A stretch of 6,373 nt of DNA from contig JACMJT010000058.1 of the NCBI GenBank assembly GCA_014380505.1, positions 1 through 6,373 of the forward strand, read 5' to 3'. Below are positions 1 through 5,692 of the stretch, piece by piece; position 1 is the stretch's first letter, and every line of letters starts with the position of its first letter. This DNA comes from Hyphomicrobiales bacterium. GTDB taxonomy: Bacteria; Pseudomonadota; Alphaproteobacteria; Rhizobiales; Aestuariivirgaceae. Made by a program: the position numbers and the translations under genes. The notes beneath the pieces were generated by a model. That model was not told the DNA's origin. It made no database searches and saw only the letters and a program-made list of their open reading frames with translations.

Positions 1-1345
1 CATCGTAAGCCAGCGCCTCGGCTAAGGCCTCGTCCTCGCTTTCCGCGACGAACACCTTGCCGTCCGCGCCGTACCACGCCGGAATTTGATGACCCCACCA
101 GAGCTGGCGCGAGATGCACCAGGGCTGGATATTGTTCATCCACTCGAAATAGGTCTTGTCCCAGTTCTTCGGTACAAAAACCGTGTCGCCCTTTTCCACC
201 GCCGCGATGGCGGGCTTGGCGAGTTCGGCGGCGTTCACATACCATTGTTCGGTGAGCATCGGTTCGATAACCACGTTGGACCGGTCGCCAAAGGGCTGAG
301 GGATCATCTTATCCTCGCGCCCGCGCAAGAAACCAAGCTCTTCAATTTCTTTCAGCACCATTTCACGGGCTTTATAACGGTCTTTACCGTGGTAATGGGC
401 GGGTACATTGTTTTCCGGCGTGGAAATCATCCGCGCCTTGGTGTCCATCAACACGATGAGCGGGATATTGTTGCGCCGCGCCACTTCAAAATCGTTGGTA
501 TCATGGGCGCCGGTAATCTTGACGGCGCCCGTTCCAAATTCGGGATCTGGATATTCATCGGCGATAATCGGGATAAGCCGCTCGGCAATAGGCAGGCGCA
601 CCAGTTTTCCAATAAGGTTCCTGTAGCGTTCATCGGAGGGATGAACGGCCACCGCGCCGTCTCCCAGCATCGTTTCCGGGCGCGTGGTCGAGATCACAAT
701 TTCGGAAATGCCGTCAACTGGGCCATCGGCGAGCGGATAGGCAAATGCCCACATGGCGCCCTTCGTCTCGCGCGTCTCAACTTCCAGATCGGAGATTGCG
801 GTTTCAAAAACCGGATCCCAGTTCACCAGGCGCTTATCCTTGTAGATCAACCCTTCCTTGTAAAGCTGCACAAAAACCTTGAGCACCGCCTTGGACAAGC
901 CCTCGTCCATGGTGAAGCGTTCGCGGCTCCAGTCGCACGAGGCGCCGAGGCGGCGAAGCTGGCGCGAAATCGTGTCACCGGATTCTTCCTTCCATTGCCA
1001 CACGCGCTTGAGGAAGGCTTCGCGGCCCATGGTGCGGCGGTCGGTGTTGTTTTCCTCCCGCAGCAGCCGCTCCACCACCATTTGCGTGGCAATGCCGGCA
1101 TGGTCGGTTCCCGGCTGCCACAGCACATCGCGCCCGCGCATCCGTTCAAAGCGGGTAAGAATGTCCTGGATCGTGTTGTTGAGGGCGTGCCCCATGTGCA
1201 GCGAGCCCGTCACATTGGGCGGGGGGATCACAATGGTGAAGGGCTTGGCCTTGGGTTTGCGCCCGCTTTTGAAGAAGCCGCGCGCCTCCCATTCGGCATA
1301 GAGGCGGGCTTCCATTTCGGCAGGCAGGAAGGTCTTGTCGAGCAT
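1..1345 (-). CDS. valS: Valyl-tRNA synthetase, N-terminal half (partial, runs off left edge)
   Basis: This enzyme charges tRNA-Val with valine in the cytoplasm, using ATP, and edits mischarged threonine. The reading frame stays open for 448 codons from ATG at 1345 to the window edge, about half of a normal bacterial ValRS, so the KMSKS loop and anticodon-binding domain lie outside. Visible class I features are [14 protein letters not shown] at residues 41-54, containing the HIGH-type motif HMGH at 50-53; the CP1 editing-domain motif AHDTND at 280-285 (usual form TPAHDxND; here Gly precedes Ala); and [18 protein letters not shown] at about 409-426, a ValRS hallmark. The N-terminus [20 protein letters not shown] matches the usual family start, which fixes the ATG although no clear Shine-Dalgarno sequence precedes it. 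It is the last visible gene of the minus-strand cluster, 87 bases after a PilZ gene. Identification is secure. Confidence 0.97.
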   Translation of the reverse strand, partial: MLDKTFLPAEMEARLYAEWEARGFFKSGRKPKAKPFTIVIPPPNVTGSLHMGHALNNTIQDILTRFERMRGRDVLWQPGTDHAGIATQMVVERLLREENNTDRRTMGREAFLKRVWQWKEESGDTISRQLRRLGASCDWSRERFTMDEGLSKAVLKVFVQLYKEGLIYKDKRLVNWDPVFETAISDLEVETRETKGAMWAFAYPLADGPVDGISEIVISTTRPETMLGDGAVAVHPSDERYRNLIGKLVRLPIAERLIPIIADEYPDPEFGTGAVKITGAHDTNDFEVARRNNIPLIVLMDTKARMISTPENNVPAHYHGKDRYKAREMVLKEIEELGFLRGREDKMIPQPFGDRSNVVIEPMLTEQWYVNAAELAKPAIAAVEKGDTVFVPKNWDKTYFEWMNNIQPWCISRQLWWGHQIPAWYGADGKVFVAESEDEALAEALAYD

Positions 1346-1375
1346 GGTGGGGATTCGGGGCCGGTGATTGGTGTG

Positions 1376-1398
1376 GCGGGCTTTAAACACCAGCCCGC
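1376..1398 (-). promoter_or_regulatory. Hairpin in the valS leader
   Basis: A perfect 7-base inverted repeat (GCGGGCT at 1376-1382 and AGCCCGC at 1392-1398) encloses a 9-base loop. On the transcribed minus strand the stem can be lengthened as GTG/CAC with one bulged C. It lies in the 87-base gap between the second PilZ gene and valS. No T-run follows it in the direction of transcription, so it does not look like a standard intrinsic terminator. It could be an RNA-stability or processing element, or a leader that tunes valS expression. The structure is seen in the sequence; any role is inference. Confidence 0.4.
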
Positions 1399-1432
1399 AC
1401 GCCCATGCAACCTGGCTGCTAAATTGGCGCTG

Positions 1433-1729
1433 CTACCACTTGCGTAGCGGCGCCTGGCGGGCCTCGCTGGTGAACCGGATACCGAGCTGATTGCCCCGCC
1501 GCCACACGACTTTCGCATTGCGCATCAACCCTTCGCCGGGCGTTACAAAACGAAACTCGCGAGGCACGGCGGTTTGATCACCGCAAACGATCCTGGCGCC
1601 CGTCTCGGACATATCGCGGATCGTGCAATCGACAACCGACAAATTGTTGGTCAACAGAATCTTACCCTCTTTGAGAACGCGTTGGCGTCTCGTAATCCTG
1701 CGGTGCTCCTGCGTGGAATCTTGCGCCAT
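1433..1729 (-). CDS. Single-domain PilZ protein, copy 2 (probable c-di-GMP receptor)
   Basis: This 98-residue protein is essentially one PilZ domain. PilZ domains bind cyclic di-GMP through an RxxxR motif and a (D/N)xSxxG motif. Here these are R11-I-T-R-R15 and DMSETG at residues 39-44, followed by the usual late strand KVVWRR...LGIRF. Both ligand motifs are intact, so binding is plausible. There is no signal peptide, membrane helix or output domain; such stand-alone PilZ proteins normally act by binding a partner, which cannot be read from the sequence. It is a close paralogue of the neighbouring gene at 1785-2069: about 51 of 88 aligned residues are identical by hand count, and both end in RKW. 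The ATG at 1729 is the first possible ATG/GTG/TTG start after an in-frame TGA. It has no purine-rich ribosome-binding site but a TATAAT just before it. PilZ assignment is strong; biological role is unknown. Confidence 0.9.
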   Translation of the reverse strand: MAQDSTQEHRRITRRQRVLKEGKILLTNNLSVVDCTIRDMSETGARIVCGDQTAVPREFRFVTPGEGLMRNAKVVWRRGNQLGIRFTSEARQAPLRKW

Positions 1730-1735
1730 GGGGCT

Positions 1736-1741
1736 ATTATA
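1736..1741 (-). promoter_or_regulatory. Possible -10 element (TATAAT) immediately before the PilZ copy 2 start
   Basis: The minus strand reads TATAAT six bases before the ATG at 1729, an exact match to the sigma-70 -10 consensus. Transcription would begin at or next to the start codon, giving a leaderless mRNA, which would fit the absent Shine-Dalgarno sequence. A TTGAAA lies upstream (1755-1760), but its 13-base spacing is too short for a normal -35, so the promoter is not well supported. Confidence 0.25.
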
Positions 1742-1784
1742 GAGGGCAAGAATCTTTCAAACCATTAAGGATTAGATGGCAATC

Positions 1785-2069
1785 TCACCACTTTCGTGGC
1801 GGCGCCGGCCGCGGGCTGCTGGTGAAGAGGACGCCGAGAAGTTCCTGCCGCCGCCAGACGACCCGGGCATCGCGTATGGTGTTATCACCCGGCAGCATCA
1901 GGCGGAATTCGGTCGGCACCGCGGCTTGGTCGTGGCACCTGATCTTGGCGCCAGTAGCCGAGATATCGCGCACGCAGCAATCGACCACCGACTGGAAGTT
2001 CAGTGTGACGATTTTGCCATCCTTGAGCACTTTCAGGCGTTTGGCAATGCGATGTTCAATGGTAGTCAT
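1785..2069 (-). CDS. Single-domain PilZ protein, copy 1 (probable c-di-GMP receptor)
   Basis: From the ATG at 2069 this encodes 94 residues forming one PilZ domain. The c-di-GMP motifs are R7-I-A-K-R11 and DISATG at residues 35-40; the strand RVVWRR...LGVLF closes the domain. It has no added output domain, signal peptide or membrane segment. Its C-terminus (APPRKW) and much of its core match the next gene downstream, indicating tandem duplication followed by divergence; two Cys positions, VDC and the C before the DQ(T/A)AVP stretch, are shared. An in-frame TTG at 2090 would add seven residues (LPPPRTL). I prefer ATG 2069 because the paralogue starts at a similar distance before the shared EHR, and because the TTG falls inside an inverted repeat. 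Neither start has a good ribosome-binding site. The gene follows popZ after 72 bases. Confidence 0.88.
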   Translation of the reverse strand: MTTIEHRIAKRLKVLKDGKIVTLNFQSVVDCCVRDISATGAKIRCHDQAAVPTEFRLMLPGDNTIRDARVVWRRQELLGVLFTSSPRPAPPRKW

Positions 2070-2070
2070 C

Positions 2071-2099
2071 AACGTCCGTGGCGGAGGCAACCGGACGTT
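2071..2099 (-). repeat. Perfect 8-base inverted repeat just upstream of PilZ copy 1
   Basis: AACGTCCG (2071-2078) and CGGACGTT (2092-2099) are exact reverse complements around a 13-base loop. On the transcribed minus strand one arm ends one base before the ATG at 2069, where a ribosome would bind. It could be an operator for a dimeric regulator or an mRNA hairpin limiting translation. No T-run follows, so a terminator role for popZ is unlikely. The rest of the popZ-PilZ gap (about 2100-2141) is AT-rich, with no promoter I can defend. Confidence 0.45.
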
Positions 2100-2141
2100 A
2101 ATACTACTTACGATTGATTAATTGTTTATCTTGCAACCCAG

Positions 2142-2786
2142 CTAACGGCCGCGGCGGCCAACCCGCTCTATTTCTTCCCGAACCAGCCGCTCCACGAGGT
2201 TTGGAAGGTTGGCGTCCAACCAATGCTTCAGCATGCCGCGCAAGAGCTCACGGGTCATGTCCTCGATCGGTTGACCACCTGCGGGCCGGTTGAGCAGGGT
2301 TTGGGCGAGTTTGTTGAAGGCATTGCCGGCGGTAGCCTCGGCTTCAACCGAAAGCATGCCCGGATCCTCGGCTTGGGAGCCGAGAGCCTGCCGCTCATCG
2401 TCCCAGAAACCCGCTCCCGCCTCCCGCGCAAAGCGTGCGTAGGATTCACCCTGCAGGGTTTCCAAAGATCGAGTGTCGGCTTCCGCGAAACTCGGCCGCA
2501 ATGTACTTGGCGGCGGACGGCCGGCAAGCCGCCGTGGCGTTAGCAGTTCCGGATCGTCATTTCGGACCTCACTTGCCCGCCGGTTGATCTTCTCGCGCAA
2601 ATCCTGGATTTCGACAGCGGCGGCCGATGCTTCGTCGCCGACCTTGACCCGCAACTCGCGCATGTTGCCCTGGAAAACGACACCTTTGGATTGGCCGGCC
2701 GTGGACGACGGCATATCCCCGATATCGTCATGGATCGCTCTCCTGATGGATGCGAGCAGATCCTCCATTCTTGGTTCGGCCGTCAC
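2142..2786 (-). CDS. popZ: Polar organizing protein PopZ (DUF2497 family)
   Basis: PopZ self-assembles into a matrix at alphaproteobacterial cell poles, where it anchors the chromosome origin through ParB and recruits cell-cycle regulators (known from Caulobacter). The 214-residue product has the family layout. A short N-terminal partner-binding helix, EPRMEDLLASIRRAI, is at residues 5-19. A long low-complexity linker occupies about 25-150. The conserved C-terminal assembly helices run from NAFNKLAQTLL to about residue 210, including LLRGMLKHWLDANLPNLVER. It is somewhat longer than Caulobacter PopZ. The linker is mixed in charge, with many Arg, and only modestly proline-rich, unlike the strongly acidic, proline-rich Caulobacter linker. 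I chose GTG at 2786 because GGGGGAA (2792-2798) lies five bases upstream and the conserved EP-MEDLLASIRR block is then complete; ATG at 2768 would cut it. It lies 42 bases after tolC. Confidence 0.9.
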   Translation of the reverse strand: MTAEPRMEDLLASIRRAIHDDIGDMPSSTAGQSKGVVFQGNMRELRVKVGDEASAAAVEIQDLREKINRRASEVRNDDPELLTPRRLAGRPPPSTLRPSFAEADTRSLETLQGESYARFAREAGAGFWDDERQALGSQAEDPGMLSVEAEATAGNAFNKLAQTLLNRPAGGQPIEDMTRELLRGMLKHWLDANLPNLVERLVREEIERVGRRGR

Positions 2787-2828
2787 AGCTGTTCCCCCAA
2801 ACCCCCTTCGGCGGATACCAGACTTAAC

Positions 2829-4283
2829 TCAGCACTTCAGGCTTGTCGATACGCCTTCACATTCAATCGTATTGGCGTCCGTGCCGATCCACTTGTTACG
2901 GACCGCCCGGTAGTTCTCTTCAGCATCGTAATAGGGAACTTGCAGGCGGAGATCGTGCGCCGTGAGCTGGCCGATTGCGGCGATAAGCTGGTAGGCCGCG
3001 ACCACCCGGTTGCGCTCCGCATTGACCAATGTCGTCCGGGCTATGACGACGGAGGCTTGCGCGTCGAGCACATCCAGTGTTGTGCGGGTGCCCGCGGAGA
3101 ATTCCTGCTGGGTTCCCTCAAGCGCCAGTCTCGCGGCCGCGACAGCGTCCCTGCCAGCGGCTATGATTTGACGAAAGGCGATATAGGCGCTCCACGCCGC
3201 CGAAACGGCCTGCCGCACCGAGCGCGCCACCTCGATGATCTGGATGCGCCTTTGGCTGGCCAATTGCTTGGCTTCGCGCACGCGCGAATAGACCAATCCC
3301 GCTTCATAGAGCGGAACCGTCAAAAATCCGCCGATCGCCGCTGATTCCGATTTGTCGCCCCGTGGGCCCTTAAAATCTTCGTCGATCGTAGCCTCGGCGC
3401 GCATCGAAAGCTCCGGCAGCAACGGCGCCCGCTGCACTCCGATATTGTGATAGGCGGCAACCTCGACGAAAGCGGCGGCGAGGATGTTCGGATTGATTTC
3501 AGCCGCGGTGGCAAACGCGCTTTCAAGCGATGGCGGCAACCCGGTGATTTTCGGATATGTGAGTTTGCCGGGCGAGTCTCCAACGATCTGAACATATCTG
3601 GCGACGGCTTCCGCCAGAATAGCCCTCTGGTCGGCAAGCGAGGCGCGCGACTGGCTGAGGCTGGCACGGGATTGGGCCACATCGGTGCGGGTGATCTCAC
3701 CCACCTCGAAACGCTCATTGGAAGCGGTGAGCTGGCCCTGCAGCACATTGACGTTTTCCTGCTGGAGAGCGACCAGCTGACGGCCGCTGTAGACATCCAT
3801 ATAGGCCTGGACGGCGCTGAACAGCACATCCTGCTCAGTGGCAAGCAAGTCCTGTTGTCCGGCCTTGACCGTGGCTTCGGCGGCTCTCGTTCCCTCGATG
3901 GTGCCGAAGCCGCGGAACAGCGGCTGCGACAGGGAAATTGTCAACGACCCCGGGGTGCGATCCAGGCTTTGCCGGACGGTGGTGGGCGAACCCACCGGGC
4001 CACCACCGGCCGAAGACGTGGTCGATGTTCCCTCGACCTCCTGGATATCGCCATTGACAGTCACGGTGGGACGCCAGCCCGACAAAGCCTGCGGCACCTG
4101 CTCGTCAATGGCGCGCTGGCCCGCGCGCGCGCCATTGAGCGTTGGATTACCGAGATAAGCTTTCGACAGTGCTTCCGGAAGCGTGTCCGCCCGGGCTGCC
4201 GGTGCCTGCAAGAATAGCGCGGCCATGCATAAAACCCAGGACAGCCGCCGGACCAAGGTGATTTTTTTTATAATCCCACTCAT
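2829..4283 (-). CDS. tolC: TolC-family outer-membrane efflux / type I secretion channel
   Basis: TolC proteins form trimeric outer-membrane barrels with a long periplasmic alpha-helical tunnel, serving as the exit duct for RND and ABC efflux pumps and type I secretion. The 484-residue product has a Sec signal peptide with a basic start, a hydrophobic core at about 14-27 and a probable cut after ARA at residue 32. The mature part shows the two-fold internal repeat of the family: DTLPEALSKAYLGNPTL...GWRPTV and, later, SLESAFATAAEINPNI...LLPELS, with the paired strand motifs SQPLFRGFG and VPLYEAGLVYSRVREAK. The late helix TTLDVLDAQASVVIART and the ending YQLIAAIGQLTAHDL are typical of alphaproteobacterial TolC. 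The start at 4283 has GGGGG (4290-4294) six bases upstream. It follows the methyltransferase gene by 23 bases, so they are probably co-transcribed. Unusually, the C-terminus carries two Cys (475 and 484). No pump genes are in the window, so the substrate is unknown. Confidence 0.95.
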   Translation of the reverse strand: MSGIIKKITLVRRLSWVLCMAALFLQAPAARADTLPEALSKAYLGNPTLNGARAGQRAIDEQVPQALSGWRPTVTVNGDIQEVEGTSTTSSAGGGPVGSPTTVRQSLDRTPGSLTISLSQPLFRGFGTIEGTRAAEATVKAGQQDLLATEQDVLFSAVQAYMDVYSGRQLVALQQENVNVLQGQLTASNERFEVGEITRTDVAQSRASLSQSRASLADQRAILAEAVARYVQIVGDSPGKLTYPKITGLPPSLESAFATAAEINPNILAAAFVEVAAYHNIGVQRAPLLPELSMRAEATIDEDFKGPRGDKSESAAIGGFLTVPLYEAGLVYSRVREAKQLASQRRIQIIEVARSVRQAVSAAWSAYIAFRQIIAAGRDAVAAARLALEGTQQEFSAGTRTTLDVLDAQASVVIARTTLVNAERNRVVAAYQLIAAIGQLTAHDLRLQVPYYDAEENYRAVRNKWIGTDANTIECEGVSTSLKC

Positions 4284-4306
4284 ACTCGACCCCCAATACC
4301 CGCAAT

Positions 4307-4993
4307 CTAACTCACCGCCACTTCATTAAACCCTTCAAAGATGAATGGAGCCCTTCTCCTCTCGAAGCCTGGAAGCGCCGCCACTGTAGCATCGAACGCC
4401 GGCCTGCGGGCAGTCGTCTTGCCATGAATCACCCACAGTTGCGCTTTGGCCACATCCCCCTCACCAAGCACCGCCACAATACGGCCCCCGTCGCTCGCTT
4501 GGTCAATGAGAGATTGCGGCATCTCACCCACCCGCCCTTCGACGACGATGACATCGAAGGGCCCCCTGGATTTGGCTCCTTCGGCCAATGGACCTTCGAC
4601 GATTGAAACATTGGCAATGCTCCGCAGATTGTGGCGCGCCTGGGCGGCTAGAGCCGCGTCACTCTCGACCGCCGTCACATCCATCGCGAGCCTCGCCAAA
4701 ACGGCCGCGCCATAGCCCGTTGCCACGCCCACGTGCAGAACCTTGTCAGTAGGTTTGATCTCCGCCAGTTGCACCAGCCGGGCAAAAGCCATGGCTTCGA
4801 TCAGGTACCGCGGCACGGGTCCAGTATTCAGCGGGATGTCTTCATCCATGTAGGCCACCGCCTTGCACGCTTCAGGCACGAAATCCTCCCGCGCAATGGA
4901 CGCCATGGCATCGATAATCCGGCGATCGGTTATGCCATTGGGCCGCACTTGCGATTCGACCATGGCTTCGCGGGCTGCAACAAAATTCAACAT
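4307..4993 (-). CDS. Pcm-like SAM-dependent methyltransferase (protein-L-isoaspartate O-methyltransferase family, divergent)
   Basis: The 228-residue product matches the Pcm/PCMT family along its length. The N-terminal block REAMVESQVRPNGITDRRI then AREDFVPEA is typical, followed by the SAM-binding motif VLHVGVATGYGAAVL at residues 85-99, the acidic loop VTAVESD at 106-112, FDVIVVEG at 146-153 and GGRIVAVLG at 169-177. True Pcm enzymes methylate isoaspartate in damaged proteins and carry a TISQP-type segment with an active-site Ser before motif I. Here that place reads GPVPRYLIEAM (58-68) with no Ser, and motif I has GVATG instead of the usual GTGSG. Isoaspartate repair is therefore uncertain; alphaproteobacteria often have such a variant beside tolC. 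The start at 4993 is supported by AGGA at 4999-5002. It is probably the first gene of the minus-strand cluster. Fold is sure; substrate is not. Confidence 0.85.
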   Translation of the reverse strand: MLNFVAAREAMVESQVRPNGITDRRIIDAMASIAREDFVPEACKAVAYMDEDIPLNTGPVPRYLIEAMAFARLVQLAEIKPTDKVLHVGVATGYGAAVLARLAMDVTAVESDAALAAQARHNLRSIANVSIVEGPLAEGAKSRGPFDVIVVEGRVGEMPQSLIDQASDGGRIVAVLGEGDVAKAQLWVIHGKTTARRPAFDATVAALPGFERRRAPFIFEGFNEVAVS

Positions 4994-4998
4994 GCCAG

Positions 4999-5002
4999 TC
5001 CT
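4999..5002 (-). promoter_or_regulatory. Ribosome-binding site of the Pcm-like gene
   Basis: The minus strand reads AGGA, then CTGGC, then ATG: a good Shine-Dalgarno core five bases before the start at 4993. It is the clearest such site in the minus-strand cluster and supports this start. I could not find a convincing promoter for the cluster in the gap 4994-5101. Confidence 0.6.
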
Positions 5003-5060
5003 GTAATCAACCGCCGCGTTCTTCTGTTAGCCATTACATCAACCCAAGTCCACGGGCGGG

Positions 5061-5089
5061 TTGTTTCATAAGTTTCCTTCGACTATAAG
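5061..5089 (+). promoter_or_regulatory. Promoter of tRNA-Cys
   Basis: A TTGTTT -35 element (5061-5066) and TATAAG -10 element (5084-5089; also readable as CTATAA) are separated by exactly 17 bases. Transcription should start near 5096, a few bases before the mature tRNA 5' end at 5102, as expected for a tRNA promoter. The -10 is close to consensus; the -35 matches only in its TTG. Confidence 0.5.
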
Positions 5090-5101
5090 CCCCAGCCTCG
5101 A

Positions 5102-5175
5102 GGCCTCGTGGCGGAGTGGTTACGCAGAGGACTGCAAATCCTTGCACCCCGGTTCGATTCCGGGCGAGGCCTCCA
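5102..5175 (+). tRNA. tRNA-Cys (anticodon GCA)
   Basis: A complete cloverleaf of 74 bases. The acceptor arms GGCCTCG (5102-5108) and CGAGGCC (5165-5171) pair perfectly. The anticodon stem GAGGA/TCCTT encloses the loop CTGCAAA (5132-5138) with anticodon GCA at 5134-5136. The T arm is CCCGG-TTCGATT-CCGGG (5148-5164). The discriminator base is T at 5172, the expected identity base for tRNA-Cys, and CCA is encoded (5173-5175). It decodes TGC and TGT. The gene faces the PGPGW-type gene, whose stop lies 16 bases away. Confidence 0.96.
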
Positions 5176-5191
5176 TGTTTCCCGAAGTTCC

Positions 5192-5497
5192 TCACTTGCC
5201 AGACCGCTGCGCGCCAAAGCCAAGGCGCCGCGCCAGACTGGGCCAGGTGCGGTGCAACCAATAGCCAAGCCACACGGTCAGCCGCCGCTGCATGCGCCGC
5301 GCCATGGGAATGTCGATGGCAAGGATGGCGAGGCCCAAGGGAATCATCCAGAGTCCAAGCACCGGCAGGATACTGAATACGCCCCCGAGGAGAAGCAGGA
5401 AACCGAGAGCGATCCGCACGAATGGATGGCCGGGAACGGGGAATTTGCGGCCTGCAATACTGATTTTTTTCATATTCTGGAGTGCTTGCGTTGTCAT
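5192..5497 (-). CDS. Small two-helix membrane protein, PGPGW-like (function unknown)
   Basis: This 101-residue protein is an inner-membrane candidate. It has two hydrophobic segments, about residues 27-44 (VRIALGFLLLLGGVFSIL) and 48-63 (LWMIPLGLAILAIDIP), joined by a PVLG turn, then a strongly basic tail (ARRMQRRL...RRLGFGAQRSGK) likely cytoplasmic by the positive-inside rule. The pattern resembles the uncharacterised PGPGW transmembrane family, whose namesake turn is PVLGLW here. Function is unknown. Two starts are possible: ATG 5497 or ATG 5473, which gives MKKISIAGRKFPVPG and resembles how I recall homologues beginning. Neither has a good ribosome-binding site. A TATAAG lies just before 5497 on the minus strand, with a TTGACG too close to be a normal -35. 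The gene is divergent from tRNA-Asn and convergent with tRNA-Cys. Confidence 0.78.
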   Translation of the reverse strand: MTTQALQNMKKISIAGRKFPVPGHPFVRIALGFLLLLGGVFSILPVLGLWMIPLGLAILAIDIPMARRMQRRLTVWLGYWLHRTWPSLARRLGFGAQRSGK

Positions 5498-5559
5498 CCG
5501 GTCTTATATGTAGCAGTATACGTCAATTGTAAGGGGGCTTCACAGCCGCCGACATTGTT

Positions 5560-5589
5560 CTTTTCCGGCAGGATGAGCTCTGCTATATG
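5560..5589 (+). promoter_or_regulatory. Probable promoter of tRNA-Asn
   Basis: A CTATAT/TATATG -10 element (5583-5589) lies 11 bases before the tRNA 5' end at 5600, so transcription would start around 5596. At the correct 17-base spacing there is only a weak CTTTTC/TTTTCC in the -35 position. The position is convincing, the -35 is not. This promoter would share the roughly 100-base divergent gap 5498-5599 with that of the PGPGW-like gene. Confidence 0.33.
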
Positions 5590-5599
5590 GCCGTCACAT

Positions 5600-5675
5600 T
5601 CCCCGATAGCTCAGTTGGTAGAGCATTCGACTGTTAATCGAATGGTCGCTGGTTCGAGTCCAGCTCGGGGAGCCA
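5600..5675 (+). tRNA. tRNA-Asn (anticodon GTT)
   Basis: A complete cloverleaf of 76 bases. The acceptor arms TCCCCGA (5600-5606) and TCGGGGA (5665-5671) pair perfectly. The anticodon stem TTCGA/TCGAA encloses CTGTTAA (5631-5637) with anticodon GTT at 5633-5635. The T arm is GCTGG-TTCGAGT-CCAGC (5648-5664). The discriminator is G (5672), as expected for tRNA-Asn, and CCA is encoded at 5673-5675. It decodes AAC and AAT. The start codon of the VOC gene follows after only 17 bases. Confidence 0.97.
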
Positions 5676-5692
5676 ATTTCTTATGTCTCAGA

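Noticed and set aside
86..1447. 453-codon open frame on the plus strand
   Set aside because: It is the antisense shadow of valS; the opposite strand gives clear ValRS motifs and the plus-strand product has no recognisable domain and a His/Arg-rich composition typical of GC-rich shadows.
2691..3344. 217-codon open frame on the plus strand
   Set aside because: Spans the popZ start and tolC end in antisense, with no recognisable domain.
3447..4217. 256-codon open frame on the plus strand
   Set aside because: Antisense shadow of tolC, whose signal peptide and repeat motifs are clear on the minus strand.
4261..4270. T-run as a terminator
   Set aside because: It lies inside the tolC signal-peptide coding region (Lys-Lys-Ile codons) and has no preceding stem.
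5102..5675. tRNA genes as integration (att) sites
   Set aside because: Both tRNAs are intact, there is no integrase, and I saw no repeated copy of either tRNA 3' end in the window.
5108..5692. Plus-strand frame continuous with the VOC protein, reaching back to 5108
   Set aside because: It runs through both tRNA genes and antisense to the PGPGW-like gene; VOC homology begins only at the ATG at 5693.
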